From positions 1 to 64,000 of the forward strand of contig CANIVU010000034.1 of the NCBI GenBank assembly GCA_947470805.1: DNA of 64,000 nt, in the 5' to 3' direction. Under the pieces are notes generated by a model. That model searched no databases, was not told the origin of the DNA, and saw only the letters and a program-made list of their open reading frames with translations. The translations under genes were made by a program, and so were the position numbers. Below, piece after piece: positions 7,389-19,882 of this stretch (position 1 is its first letter; each line of letters opens with the position of its first letter). The stretch is from Acidobacteriota bacterium (lineage in GTDB: Bacteria > Acidobacteriota > Terriglobia > Bryobacterales > Bryobacteraceae).

Positions 7389-8783
7389 TTAATCCTGCCC
7401 GCGCCAGCCGCTTTCTAGCCGCGCCCAATCCAGCGCCACTTTCCCGGCGGGCCGCAACTGCTTCTGCACCTGCCCCCGGCCAATCAAATCTCCCAAAAAC
7501 GCGCGCCACTGCCGTTCAAATTCCGATCCGCTGCGATCTCCGGCCAAACGGCGCAGGCGGCTGTGGAAGCGCCACGGCCGGTCCACGCTGCGTTCCCGGC
7601 GGCGCGCCCGCGGCGAAGCAATGCCATCGCCCACGCCACGCACACCGTAGAAATCTTCCAACTCTTCAAACACTTCCGGCGGGCAGTGATAGACGTCGCG
7701 CAGCCGGCGGATGCGGACCTTCAACGCTTCGGCATCTTTCAATGCCGGCCAATCCAGAATGCGGTCGAACAGCGCCAGCGCATTCCGGCCGGAGGAGCGC
7801 ACGGTCTCCAACTGTTCCTGATTTCGCTTCCAGAGGCTCGCCAGCGTCTCGCCCGGTTCGGCTACGGTGAGCGCCCCGGATACCGACGTGCCTTCGGTCT
7901 GTTCCTTGCCGCCCGGCAGGTCGCCGGAGAAGAGCGTGAAGACGCGGTGGAACTCGCTCGCCACGCCCAGCAGCGCGTCCCAGGCGCCGGTGACGGCAAA
8001 GTCATGCCCGCCGCTGTAGACGATCGCCACGCGGCCGGAGTGGGCGGGCATTGCCGAAACGATGCGTTGCAACTCGCCGGCCACCAAGCCTTTATAAAGC
8101 ACAGCCAGATACTGAAAATTTTCGGCCGAATCGGCCAGATTGAGCCGAGCGGCGGCCAAATCGATCTCGCAGCGCAGCAGGCCCCAGGTGCGCCGTCCGT
8201 GTGCGGTCCGGCCGTAGTCCTGCGGGGCGGCGGGCGGGATGGTCAACGACACATCGTCGGCGCCAGGGACAGGTGCCAGCGGCACGGCCTCTCCCTGCAA
8301 TGAGAACTCAGCTGTCAGGCGTGCCGCCAAGCCTTCCCAGGGCCGCTCCACTTCAGCTGCCGCCACCGGGTTCGGGTTGAACGCCGCCGCGCCCAGATGC
8401 CCGAGCGGTGTCTGCCGTTTGCGCAGAATCCCATCGCTCAATCGTTTCCAGATATTGGGCCAGGTGCCAAGATTCTCTGTGGACGTCCAGTGCAGTTCGA
8501 GCAATCCGCCGGTCGACGCGGCGATCGAGTCACGCAGCGTCGTAAAATGGGCGTCCGCCTCGGCGATCATTGGTTCGGGAAGCAGCAGCAGGAACGACCC
8601 GCCGCCGGCGTAGCCGACCAACAGCGGCGACAGTTTGCGTTCCGCCAGGAAGCCGCGCGGAGTGACTTCGGTGAGCATGGAGACCCAGAGGCTGCGGTCG
8701 GCAAAAGACGAGTTTTCGCTCGTGCCGGACACGAACCGTTCAATTCCGCGAAACTGGGCGTAGAGGAATACTTGAAGCGACAT
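7389..8783 (-). CDS. cas10: Minimal Cas10 (Csm1-like): no HD domain, GGHD in place of GGDD
   Basis: Large subunit of a type III-A-like complex, only 464 residues against the usual ~750-850. It begins directly in Palm 1 (QFRGIERFVSG; YAGGGSFLLLLPEP at 58-71), so the N-terminal HD DNase domain is absent. The linker region normally holding a CxxC-CxxC zinc site has no cysteines; the whole protein has only Cys205 and Cys367. Palm 2 is recognisable (WGLLRCEIDLAAARL at 200-214, VAIVYSGGHDFAVTGAWD at 252-269) but the cyclase GGDD reads GGHD (258-261), and the upstream metal-binding strand has Glu206 where Asp is usual. A helical D4-like C-terminus follows. It is first in the operon. The start codon overlaps the divergent pseudouridine synthase start. 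Likely a scaffold without DNase or cyclic-oligoadenylate activity (inference). Confidence 0.88.
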   Translation of the reverse strand: MSLQVFLYAQFRGIERFVSGTSENSSFADRSLWVSMLTEVTPRGFLAERKLSPLLVGYAGGGSFLLLLPEPMIAEADAHFTTLRDSIAASTGGLLELHWTSTENLGTWPNIWKRLSDGILRKRQTPLGHLGAAAFNPNPVAAAEVERPWEGLAARLTAEFSLQGEAVPLAPVPGADDVSLTIPPAAPQDYGRTAHGRRTWGLLRCEIDLAAARLNLADSAENFQYLAVLYKGLVAGELQRIVSAMPAHSGRVAIVYSGGHDFAVTGAWDALLGVASEFHRVFTLFSGDLPGGKEQTEGTSVSGALTVAEPGETLASLWKRNQEQLETVRSSGRNALALFDRILDWPALKDAEALKVRIRRLRDVYHCPPEVFEELEDFYGVRGVGDGIASPRARRRERSVDRPWRFHSRLRRLAGDRSGSEFERQWRAFLGDLIGRGQVQKQLRPAGKVALDWARLESGWRGQD

Positions 8784-9696
8784 GGGCGTATCAGATAAGT
8801 CTGCCGCGAAAACTCAATGTAGCACGGCGGAGGCCTCCAGCCGTATTTGGCAGGTGGATTCCCCGTCGCGGCTGGAGCTTTTCCTCCAAAAGTGCATGCC
8901 GGACGCCTCGCGGGAGAGCTTGCGCCGGGTGCTGGCGGCGGGGGCTTGCCGTGTCGATGGCGTTGTTCGTCCCTGGGGCTATCGCCTTGTGCCGGGCGCC
9001 GTCGTGACGGTGGACCCGGAGGTGCGAATCAGCGAGGTGGTGCCGGAGTCGATCCCGGTGGAGATCCTCTACGAGGACGACGATCTGATCGCCGTCAACA
9101 AGCCGCCCGGCATGCTGGTCCATCCAACGACACGGGTCCGCACCGGCACCATGGCCAACGCCCTGCGCGGGGCCGGCTACCGGGACATCCATTTTCTACA
9201 CCGGCTCGACCGGGAGACCTCCGGCGTCCTGGTGGCCGCCAAGCACCTGCCTCGCGGCTCACCGCTGGCACGGATGTTCGCCGAGCGTGACGTGGCCAAA
9301 CGGTATCTGGCGATGACGGCGGGCCCTGTGGAATGGGTGGAGCGCACGGTATCGCTGCCCATCGGCCGGGACCCGGATCGGATGCCGCAATGGAATGTGC
9401 AGGCCGACGGCGCGCTGGCCGAGACGCATTTCCGTTTGCTCCATCGCGGCGCAGGCGGGGACCTGCTGGAAGCCATGCCAGTCACGGGCCGAACCAACCA
9501 AATTCGCATCCATACTGCCGCCATCGGCCATCCGTTGCTAGGCGACTCCGCCTATGGCGGCGCGCCGGCGGCCCGGCTATTTCTGCACGCCTGGACCCTG
9601 GAGATACCCACGCCGGAAGAGGGGCGGCGGCTGATCGTGGCTCCCGTGCCGGAAGAGTTTCCGGGGGAGGCTTCCAATCTACTGATAAGCGTGTAA
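8782..9696 (+). CDS. RluA-family RNA pseudouridine synthase
   Basis: A 304-residue pseudouridine synthase converting uridine to pseudouridine in rRNA or tRNA. It has an N-terminal S4-like RNA-binding domain (about 24-80), the catalytic motif HRLDRETSG at 140-148 with Asp143 as the expected nucleophile, and the C-terminal RTNQIRIH element near 233-240. The position specificity (RluA/C/D) cannot be assigned by eye. The first ATG (8782) shares bases with the cas10 ATG on the opposite strand; a GTG at 8854 is the only sensible alternative but would clip the S4 domain. No strong ribosome binding site is seen at either start. Confidence 0.88.
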   Translation: MGVSDKSAAKTQCSTAEASSRIWQVDSPSRLELFLQKCMPDASRESLRRVLAAGACRVDGVVRPWGYRLVPGAVVTVDPEVRISEVVPESIPVEILYEDDDLIAVNKPPGMLVHPTTRVRTGTMANALRGAGYRDIHFLHRLDRETSGVLVAAKHLPRGSPLARMFAERDVAKRYLAMTAGPVEWVERTVSLPIGRDPDRMPQWNVQADGALAETHFRLLHRGAGGDLLEAMPVTGRTNQIRIHTAAIGHPLLGDSAYGGAPAARLFLHAWTLEIPTPEEGRRLIVAPVPEEFPGEASNLLISV

Positions 9697-9723
9697 ATAT
9701 ATGACTCAGTGAGCCTACAGCGG

Positions 9724-9741
9724 ATCGATAGAACTGTCGAT
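9724..9741. promoter_or_regulatory. Near-perfect palindrome upstream of the hybrid histidine kinase
   Basis: ATCGATAG and CTGTCGAT flank an AA centre, symmetrical except for one position, about 32 bases before the kinase start. It could be an operator; nothing further can be said. Confidence 0.35.
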
Positions 9742-9773
9742 CGATTCGCTAGAGGTACCTGCGCACGTCCGAT

Positions 9774-13357
<3,584 letters not shown>

Positions 13358-13361
<4 letters not shown>

Positions 13362-14362
13362 AATCCGCGGCTGGGCCGGTAGCCCGGACGCGCCCGGACG
13401 CGATACTTCTTGCCCGCGTCGCCCACGATTTCCACGGCGATCTTCCGGAACCCTTCGTTCGGGTTCGTTTGCGGGTAGTAGGTTACGGTGTATGAGTTGC
13501 CCAGATCCTCGCGGATCGATTCGAACGCTTCCACCTGTTTCTGCCACGTCTTGGCGAAGTAGGCCTTGCCGCCCGTCCGCGTCGCCAGGCGTTTGAACAC
13601 GCCGCTCGAAATCGCGTCTTTGCTGGCTTCGGCGGTGGAAATCACGTAGATCGGAATACCCTCATCTTCGGCCACGGCGCGCACGTCGTCCGGCGCCACC
13701 ATACTGGCGTTGTCCGGTCCGTTGGAGAAGACGATTACCACCTTGCGCCCCGGCACCTTGGCGGCGTCCCGCAGCGTCAGCAGCAGCGTGTTGTAGAGCG
13801 CCGAGTCGTCCCCGGCCACCGCTTTGCGCAGACCGAGAATCGCCTCGTTGCGGTCCTTCGTCAGGTCGGCCGCGCGCGTCAGGTTACGGCTGAAGGTATA
13901 GACGGCCACCGAGTCGGCCCGGTCCAGGCCGCGCACAAAGTCGGCAATAGCGTCAGAGGCGTACACGAACCCGCGATACATGTAGTTGCTGGTGTCGAAG
14001 AGCACGAAGACGTTGGTGCCGACGAAGGCATCCGACCGCACATCGGGCCCGGTCTTCGCCTCTTCCTTCGGCGGTTGCTGCGCCAGCGGCCGCATCGAAC
14101 CGTCGTCCAGAATCTGCATCACCGGCTTGTTGCCTTCGGCGAACGTGTTCAACTTCTGCGCAATACCGTCTTCCATAATCCGGAAGTCGGACGGCTTCAG
14201 CCCGTTCACGTACTTGCCCTTGCTATCGGTTACCGTGAAGCCCAGGACCACCATGTCGACCTTCACCCGGAAGGTGGGCCGGCTGGTCTCCTGCGCCAAG
14301 GCGCTACGCCCCGCCAACATCGCCGCGGCGCCCATGCCGAATACTTTTCGTCTCGATGTCAC
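13358..14362 (-). CDS. Secreted VWFA-related acidobacterial protein
   Basis: A 334-residue exported protein with an N-terminal leader (TSRRKVFGMGAAAMLAG, signal end near ALAQ) and a von Willebrand factor A-like domain of the acidobacterial type (TIGR03436 style): the strand VDMVVLGFTVTDSKG, then VFVLFDTSNYM and VVIVFSNGPDNAS. The metal-ion site is atypical: DTSNY replaces DxSxS, so divalent cation binding may be weakened. The start is GTG at 14362 after GAGGGAGA. Function unknown; likely protein-protein interaction at the envelope. Confidence 0.82.
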
Positions 14363-14425
14363 TCGTCTCTCCCTCGCGTGCCTATTGTAGAAAAGTGTAC
14401 AGAAATGCCAGCCGCATTTGCTGGA

Positions 14426-17400
14426 CTACTCGCCGCCGCCGGCCGCCATCGCCGACTTGTGCGCCTTCGCCCGAACCTCTTCGCCCACCTGCCGCATCGA
14501 CCGCAACAACGCCGGCCAATCTTCCAAATGCGTCGCGAAGATCCGCTCCACCGTGTGCTTCGTCCATTCCGGCACCGCCACATTCAACTGCGACGGCATC
14601 ATGTAGGCAGAATCGGCAACCGCGGCGTAATACAGCAGGCTCGACTCCCAGCTTTCCGCCATAATGCGGCTCGAATAACCCATCAATGTCGGGAAAGTTC
14701 GGATGTTCAGTAACTCCGGGCTGTAGCTGTTGGTCAGCGTCGGTTTCGACGTTCCAAAGGCCTTCGACACCGCTCCGTAGCTCGCCACCGTGGGTGCCGC
14801 CTGGGCGATCTTCCGGATCTCCTGCGCCATTCCGTCACCCGCCTCCGCCTGGGCGCCGTGCATCTCCCGGGCCATTAGGAACAGTTCCGACGGCGTCACG
14901 TTATCCAACGCCTTTTTCACCCGGCCCTCGGCCAGCCATTCGCCCACCTGCCGCGCCCGCGCCGGCGGGGCGAACAGGCCCAGCACCCGCGTCACGCGGC
15001 CGCGCAGCCCTTCGTCCATTACCGATTCGGCCAGCATCAATTCGCTCAGCCGCAGGTGCATCGCCACCCACTGCATTTGCACCGGGGACACATTCCAGAA
15101 CCGCTGAATCTTCGAGCTCTGCACAATCTGCGGCACCAGGTCGCCCCAGATAAGCGCCTGCTCCTTGCTCGGAATCAGGAAGTTCTGCTCGGCTTCGGCC
15201 AGCGCGTAGGGCAGTCCCGTCAACGAGCCCACCAGACGTCCGCCGGAACTGGCCGGCCAGCCGGAGCCAACCACCTCGGTTTGTTTCCACGTCTGCGCCG
15301 CGCCCTGCAGCCCCAGGAAGTCGTGGCTGCGGACGAACACCGGATTGGTATAGAGGATCTGTGCGCCCGGCGGGGCGTAGTGGCCGTAGTTCAGGCCCAC
15401 CAGCGTGTCGCGCAATAGCGGCGCCAACAGGCCCTTCACGTCGGCCAGCTTCAGCGGATCGGCGCCCGCTTTTTCCACTTGCGCGCGCAGGTTCAGCTTG
15501 CGCTGATTTTCAATATGCCGCTCGCTCCAGTACCCGAAGATCAGCGCGTTCTTTTCCACGCCGCTCAGCCCGGCCCGCGGCAGTTGGATCTCCGACAGCC
15601 GGCCCGAGACACGCTGCACGATCGCCGGATCCAGCTTCGCGCCCTTGCCGATCGCCTCCAAATGCACCGCCAGATCGCCCAGCGCCTTCAGCGAAACCAG
15701 CCGCTGCGCCTCGATCACGCGGATCATATCCTGCACCAACTGTGTCTGCGTCTCGACGTCTTCCGCATTCGCCGCGCCCGCCAGCAGGTCCACCATGCGG
15801 TCCTGCGGATTGGTCCCGGCCGGCGCGCCAGTCGCCTTCAGCAGCGCCTGCACGCCACTCCAGCCGGCGTCAAAGGTGTCTTTGTCGCTCTTGGACTTGG
15901 CGAAGGATCCCAGGATGCCGGCCATCACCGCATCGGCGTCTTTGTCGGCAATCGTGCCCTGGCGAACCAGAATCTGCCAGATCGAAAGTAGCCCCTGCAT
16001 CGTACCGGCGGCGTTTGACCGCACGCCCTGGTCCCGAATCGCCGCCACCGCGGCCATGGTGTCCAGATACGCCGTAATGGTCGATTCCTGCAGCGACCCC
16101 GTCTCGTTCAGTAGCGAGTACTGCGCCCCGCTGGCCCGGTATTCGCGCGCCAACCGGTCCACCGTCGCCGGCGCCATCGCCGTCGCCCGCTTCCGGTTCA
16201 TATCGCTCAGCGCCATGAAAATCTTCAGCGGTTCGTTTTCGACGGCCTTCCGGCACAGCGCGAAGAGCGCCTCCAGCAGGTCATCGGCTTCTTTCCAGTT
16301 CGCCGCGGCCTTGGTCAGCTTGCCGTCATACTTCCCGTGCGGATGCTTGATGAACAGCTGCTTCCAGATGTCGACGTTCCCCGGAATGTGGGGTTTGCCG
16401 CTTTCGTCGAAACGCAGCCGCGTGGTCAGCAACAGCAGGTCGGTGTTAGCGCGGAACACCGGCCGCGCCGGGCCGGGGCTGGTTACCTTGCCGGTCACCG
16501 CGCCGTAGAACCGCTTCAGCCGCCCGCCCTGCGTCAGGTAATCCTGCGCCGGACCGCTCACGCGCATCAGTGAGTCATAGTAGCTGGCCAACCACCCATC
16601 GTCTTTGGAGTTCAACTTGTCGAAGAACGCGGCCGGATCGGCCGGCGACGCGCCCGCCAATTCCGCCCAAATCGGCTCCGCCTTCGCTCCGCCCGGGACA
16701 ATCGCCCGGCCGTCGCGAATCGTGTACATGCCGCCGAAGAAATCCAGCACGTGGCTGAACGCCTTCAGGCGCATCACCTGCACACTCGCCTTCAGTTTGG
16801 AGGCCACTTCGCGGTCCAGCTTCGACATGCCAAGGTACAACCGGCACAACTGCGGATCGCTCAAATACTGATCGATAAATTCGCCCTGCTGCTTTTCCTT
16901 CGTCCCGCCCAACCAGTATTCCGGCCCATAAAGCACCGGCACCTGGGTCGGCTTGTAGTCATATTCAAAAGGCCGATTGGCGCGCAGCGCCTGTTCCAGT
17001 TCCGCCAGGGGAAACCCGGAGTCGATCGTCAGAAAAGCGCGCGACGCGTTCACTGTTTCCAACACGACTTCCGCGCCGCAGCCTCCGCGCATCCGGTAGC
17101 CCAGCGCGCGCAAGAGGTCGGCCGTCACCGGCGATTCGCACTGCTCCACCCGGATCTTCTTCGCCTCGCCCGAAAGCTTGTTCAATTCGCGTGCCTGGGA
17201 CAGGTAGCGCACCACCAGCTTCAGATATTCGGTGGGCTCCAGACCCTCGTTGCTGTTGGCCGCCTGATAGCCGTTGGTCACCACGTTTCGCGCCAACGCG
17301 CCCAAAATCTCTTCCCGCGGCAGGTCCGGGCTCAGCGCCGCCATGCGCGAAAAGGACCGGATCGGTCCAGGGATTTCAATGATGCTGTACTCGGCGCCCA

Positions 17401-17782
17401 ACTCGCCCTTAGGCATCGGAACCGTCGTCTGCCCCAGCGCGGAGGCATGCTTCTGCGCCGCCGCCGTGTCGCCGGCCAGCAGGTCCAGCGCCACCAGGCG
17501 CCGTGCGTATTTCGCCCGTTCCGCCGAGCCGCTCTTCTCCAGCGCCGCTACAAGTTTCTCGTAGGTGCCGCGTGCCGCCGGGTCGCCGTGGCGATCCAGA
17601 AACTCCGCCACAATCGTCAGCGTCAGCGCGTCGTTCGGCGCCTCTTTTGCCGCCGCCATTAGCAACGAACGGGCCGCTCCGGCCTGCCCTTTTTCTTCCA
17701 ATTGGCGGGCGCGGGAGGCGATCTCCTGCCCCGGCATCATCAGTCCACAACCCAAGAAACAAAGCGCTAAAAGTGGTCGCAT
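14426..17782 (-). CDS. Large secreted protein of unknown function with TPR-like N-terminus
   Basis: 1118 residues. The N-terminus MRPLLALCFLGCGLMMPGQE is a signal peptide, possibly a lipoprotein signal although the Cys context is not a clean lipobox. Residues ~20-120 are helical with a TPR-like pattern (ARQLEEKGQAGAARSLL, then LTLTIVAEFLDRHGDPAA). The rest is largely alpha-helical and has no motif I recognise. The start ATG (17782) and the full-length open frame are clear. No obvious partner; the VWFA-related gene lies 63 bases downstream on the same strand, so the two may be co-transcribed. Confidence 0.75.
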   Translation of the reverse strand: MRPLLALCFLGCGLMMPGQEIASRARQLEEKGQAGAARSLLMAAAKEAPNDALTLTIVAEFLDRHGDPAARGTYEKLVAALEKSGSAERAKYARRLVALDLLAGDTAAAQKHASALGQTTVPMPKGELGAEYSIIEIPGPIRSFSRMAALSPDLPREEILGALARNVVTNGYQAANSNEGLEPTEYLKLVVRYLSQARELNKLSGEAKKIRVEQCESPVTADLLRALGYRMRGGCGAEVVLETVNASRAFLTIDSGFPLAELEQALRANRPFEYDYKPTQVPVLYGPEYWLGGTKEKQQGEFIDQYLSDPQLCRLYLGMSKLDREVASKLKASVQVMRLKAFSHVLDFFGGMYTIRDGRAIVPGGAKAEPIWAELAGASPADPAAFFDKLNSKDDGWLASYYDSLMRVSGPAQDYLTQGGRLKRFYGAVTGKVTSPGPARPVFRANTDLLLLTTRLRFDESGKPHIPGNVDIWKQLFIKHPHGKYDGKLTKAAANWKEADDLLEALFALCRKAVENEPLKIFMALSDMNRKRATAMAPATVDRLAREYRASGAQYSLLNETGSLQESTITAYLDTMAAVAAIRDQGVRSNAAGTMQGLLSIWQILVRQGTIADKDADAVMAGILGSFAKSKSDKDTFDAGWSGVQALLKATGAPAGTNPQDRMVDLLAGAANAEDVETQTQLVQDMIRVIEAQRLVSLKALGDLAVHLEAIGKGAKLDPAIVQRVSGRLSEIQLPRAGLSGVEKNALIFGYWSERHIENQRKLNLRAQVEKAGADPLKLADVKGLLAPLLRDTLVGLNYGHYAPPGAQILYTNPVFVRSHDFLGLQGAAQTWKQTEVVGSGWPASSGGRLVGSLTGLPYALAEAEQNFLIPSKEQALIWGDLVPQIVQSSKIQRFWNVSPVQMQWVAMHLRLSELMLAESVMDEGLRGRVTRVLGLFAPPARARQVGEWLAEGRVKKALDNVTPSELFLMAREMHGAQAEAGDGMAQEIRKIAQAAPTVASYGAVSKAFGTSKPTLTNSYSPELLNIRTFPTLMGYSSRIMAESWESSLLYYAAVADSAYMMPSQLNVAVPEWTKHTVERIFATHLEDWPALLRSMRQVGEEVRAKAHKSAMAAGGGE

Positions 17783-17888
17783 CAGTGTCCGTCCCCGGAA
17801 TTCGTGCTCCTACTCTAACACTACTGAAAGGCCCAGAATCGGCCCCGCATTCCGGTCGGACGAAGTTAACAATCGTGCTCCAAATGAA

Positions 17889-17932
17889 ACAGCCGGGAAT
17901 ATGGGACCTTTTGAGCCCATATTCCCGGCTGT
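17889..17932 (-). terminator. Strong hairpin terminator
   Basis: Perfect 17-base arms (17889-17905 and 17916-17932) with a 10-base loop, 27 bases beyond the stop of the 17959-19734 gene. On the minus strand it is followed by TTTCATTT. Confidence 0.8.
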
Positions 17933-17958
17933 CGCCCGGAATTGCCTTCGCCGACGGG

Positions 17959-19734
17959 TTAGTGAATCAGCTGTTCGCCACTGCCGGCGGTGGACGTCGT
18001 CATCGGGTCGGCCAGTCGCGCCCGGTCCGGAATGACCAGCGCCTGGTAGCCCTGCGCCAGGTTCTTGCTCCCAAAGTCGCTGATGAAGGCGTAGCCGTGT
18101 GCGAACTGGAAGTCGCACCCGACCATCATGTAGCCCTGGAATCCGGCGCGCGCCCCGGACAGGGTGAACGTCCACTGCTCGCCACCGGCCAGAGTCGGCG
18201 ACGAGAGCGCCGGGAACTGAGCCTGCGTAGTCGGGTTGAATGGCGTTGAGAAGAACGTCGCCGTACACCGCCCGGTTTGTGGCGATGTCGTCAACGTATC
18301 ACGAGACGTGTTGCTGACCGCAATCCCGGTATCGAATCCGGCTTGGTTGGTGATGAACTGGAACAGCAGCGTTGTGCGGCAGACGTTCAGGGACACCATC
18401 GGAATCGGACCCGTAAGGCCGAGGTACCGCGGGATCGAATCGCCCGCCGTCGCCGTCGCCGCCGAACTCTGCGGCCCAAAACCGCCGGAGGTGGAAATCG
18501 TATTGGCCGCCGGCTGCGGGTTGTTGCCGTAGGCGATCACGACCGCGAAGGCTACTGCCTCGCCGCTGTTGACGTCGGTTTCCAGCACTTCCCAAGAGAC
18601 TTCTCCGCTGGGCGGCACCAGTTTCAATCCGCCGTCGATCTGGTTGTCAGCCGCCAGTGCCGTGAACGGCGCTCCCGGCGTGGACGTCAGCCGAGCCTTC
18701 GTCGTCGGAACCCCTGCCCCGTCCAACGTGCTCCCCGTCGCCAACTCGCGGGTGCCGACGTAAACTCGGGCCCCGGCCGGGATGTTCGTAAACACGGCGC
18801 GGAGAATGGTGCCGCTGTCACCAACACCCACCCGGTTCCAACCGTTCACCACCGGGAACGTCGCATTGTTAAACCCGCTCTCCGTGTTGTAGGAGACAAT
18901 CGGGTTGTCCTGCGAAAAAGCAATCTGTGGTTCAGCCACCGTCGTGCCCAGATTTCTGCGCTTGAACGCGTTGGCAAAGCCTTCCGTGAACTTGACGAGC
19001 ATCGTCCGGCCGCCCGGCGAATTGTAGGCGCCCGCCGCGGCGTTGCCGGCCAGGTCAATGTTGTAGGCGTTGCAGGCCGTCAGCGAAAGCGGCCCGGTCA
19101 GAGCCCCATCGGTCGCCGACCGGATTTCGTAGCTCACACCGGTCCGGACGGTGCCAAGCGTCTGCTGCGGGTTGGTCAGCGTGCTGCTCACCTGCGCCCC
19201 GGAGATCGATACGAACGCCAGCGCCGGTCCGCCGCCGGACGGGATGCTGGTCGCATTCATCCGGATATTGCGGATGCGCAGAACGCGGTCGGCATTCGGC
19301 CCCGGCGGATTGACGGGAATGTTCAGCCAGGACAAGGAGTTGAAGGAGTCATACCGGCCCTGAAAAATGTTATCGGTGTTGAGGCACGCCGCGGGCGTCA
19401 GACACGGCTTCTGGTCGGCCGACGCCGGAGTGTCCACGATCAGCACCGCCTCGGTCAACGCGGGGCCGGCGCCACTCGCTGGAACAGTTACGCGGCTGCT
19501 CACGGCGGCGTTGAAAAAGATGCTGATGTTCAGGACCGGGAATGCTCCCGCTGTCACGGGCGTGCCGCCCCGGCAAGTCAGGATGAGGTCCCCGGCCAGT
19601 TCTGTCAAACCACTGGAACGCAGTGTTGTAGGTGTCGGCGCGCTCGCCGTACACGCCATTTGCGCTTGTGCGTGCGCGGCCGGAGCAAGCATCAGGCCGG
19701 CAAAACAAAACGAGAAAAGGACGGATCTCTGCAT
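17959..19734 (-). CDS. Secreted protein of unknown function
   Basis: 591 residues with a clear signal peptide (MQRSVLFSFCFAGLMLAPAAHAQA). The mature part is Thr/Ser/Gly-rich and predicted beta-rich, with scattered cysteines (MACTAS, LILTCRGG, LNVCRTTLLF, GRCTATFF, VGCDFQF). The C-terminal ~150 residues (LLFQFITNQAGFDTGIAVSNTSRD onward, then GYMMVGCDFQFAHGYAFISD) look like a repeat seen in acidobacterial secreted proteins, but I cannot name the family. The start at 19734 follows a good GGAGG site. Possibly an extracellular or pilus-associated protein given the three Tad-like genes immediately upstream; that link is only positional. Confidence 0.75.
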   Translation of the reverse strand: MQRSVLFSFCFAGLMLAPAAHAQAQMACTASAPTPTTLRSSGLTELAGDLILTCRGGTPVTAGAFPVLNISIFFNAAVSSRVTVPASGAGPALTEAVLIVDTPASADQKPCLTPAACLNTDNIFQGRYDSFNSLSWLNIPVNPPGPNADRVLRIRNIRMNATSIPSGGGPALAFVSISGAQVSSTLTNPQQTLGTVRTGVSYEIRSATDGALTGPLSLTACNAYNIDLAGNAAAGAYNSPGGRTMLVKFTEGFANAFKRRNLGTTVAEPQIAFSQDNPIVSYNTESGFNNATFPVVNGWNRVGVGDSGTILRAVFTNIPAGARVYVGTRELATGSTLDGAGVPTTKARLTSTPGAPFTALAADNQIDGGLKLVPPSGEVSWEVLETDVNSGEAVAFAVVIAYGNNPQPAANTISTSGGFGPQSSAATATAGDSIPRYLGLTGPIPMVSLNVCRTTLLFQFITNQAGFDTGIAVSNTSRDTLTTSPQTGRCTATFFSTPFNPTTQAQFPALSSPTLAGGEQWTFTLSGARAGFQGYMMVGCDFQFAHGYAFISDFGSKNLAQGYQALVIPDRARLADPMTTSTAGSGEQLIH

Positions 19735-19827
19735 ATTTCCTCCAAGACGTGCGAACGCGGGACGCACGGATATCAACACTATACCAAAACATTTCTTGAT
19801 GAAAATGTTCTGGGAATCCGGACCCAT

Positions 19828-19873
19828 AAACACGGAAACCCCGCGCCGGCGGGGGCGCGGGGTTTCCGTGTTT
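19828..19873. terminator. Very strong bidirectional-type hairpin
   Basis: Perfect 20-base arms (19828-19847 and 19854-19873) with a 6-base loop, just after the stop of the TadG-like gene (19883) on the minus strand. It separates that operon from the next secreted-protein gene. Confidence 0.8.
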
Positions 19874-19882
19874 AGCGTTCGC

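Noticed and set aside
2559-8783. ExeA-like ATPase as a member of the csm operon
   Set aside because: A 135-base gap separates it from csm5 and it has its own terminator; no known link between this ATPase type and Csm complexes.
18277-19875. 532-residue + frame
   Set aside because: Antisense to the secreted protein gene with signal peptide and ribosome binding site; Arg-rich shadow.
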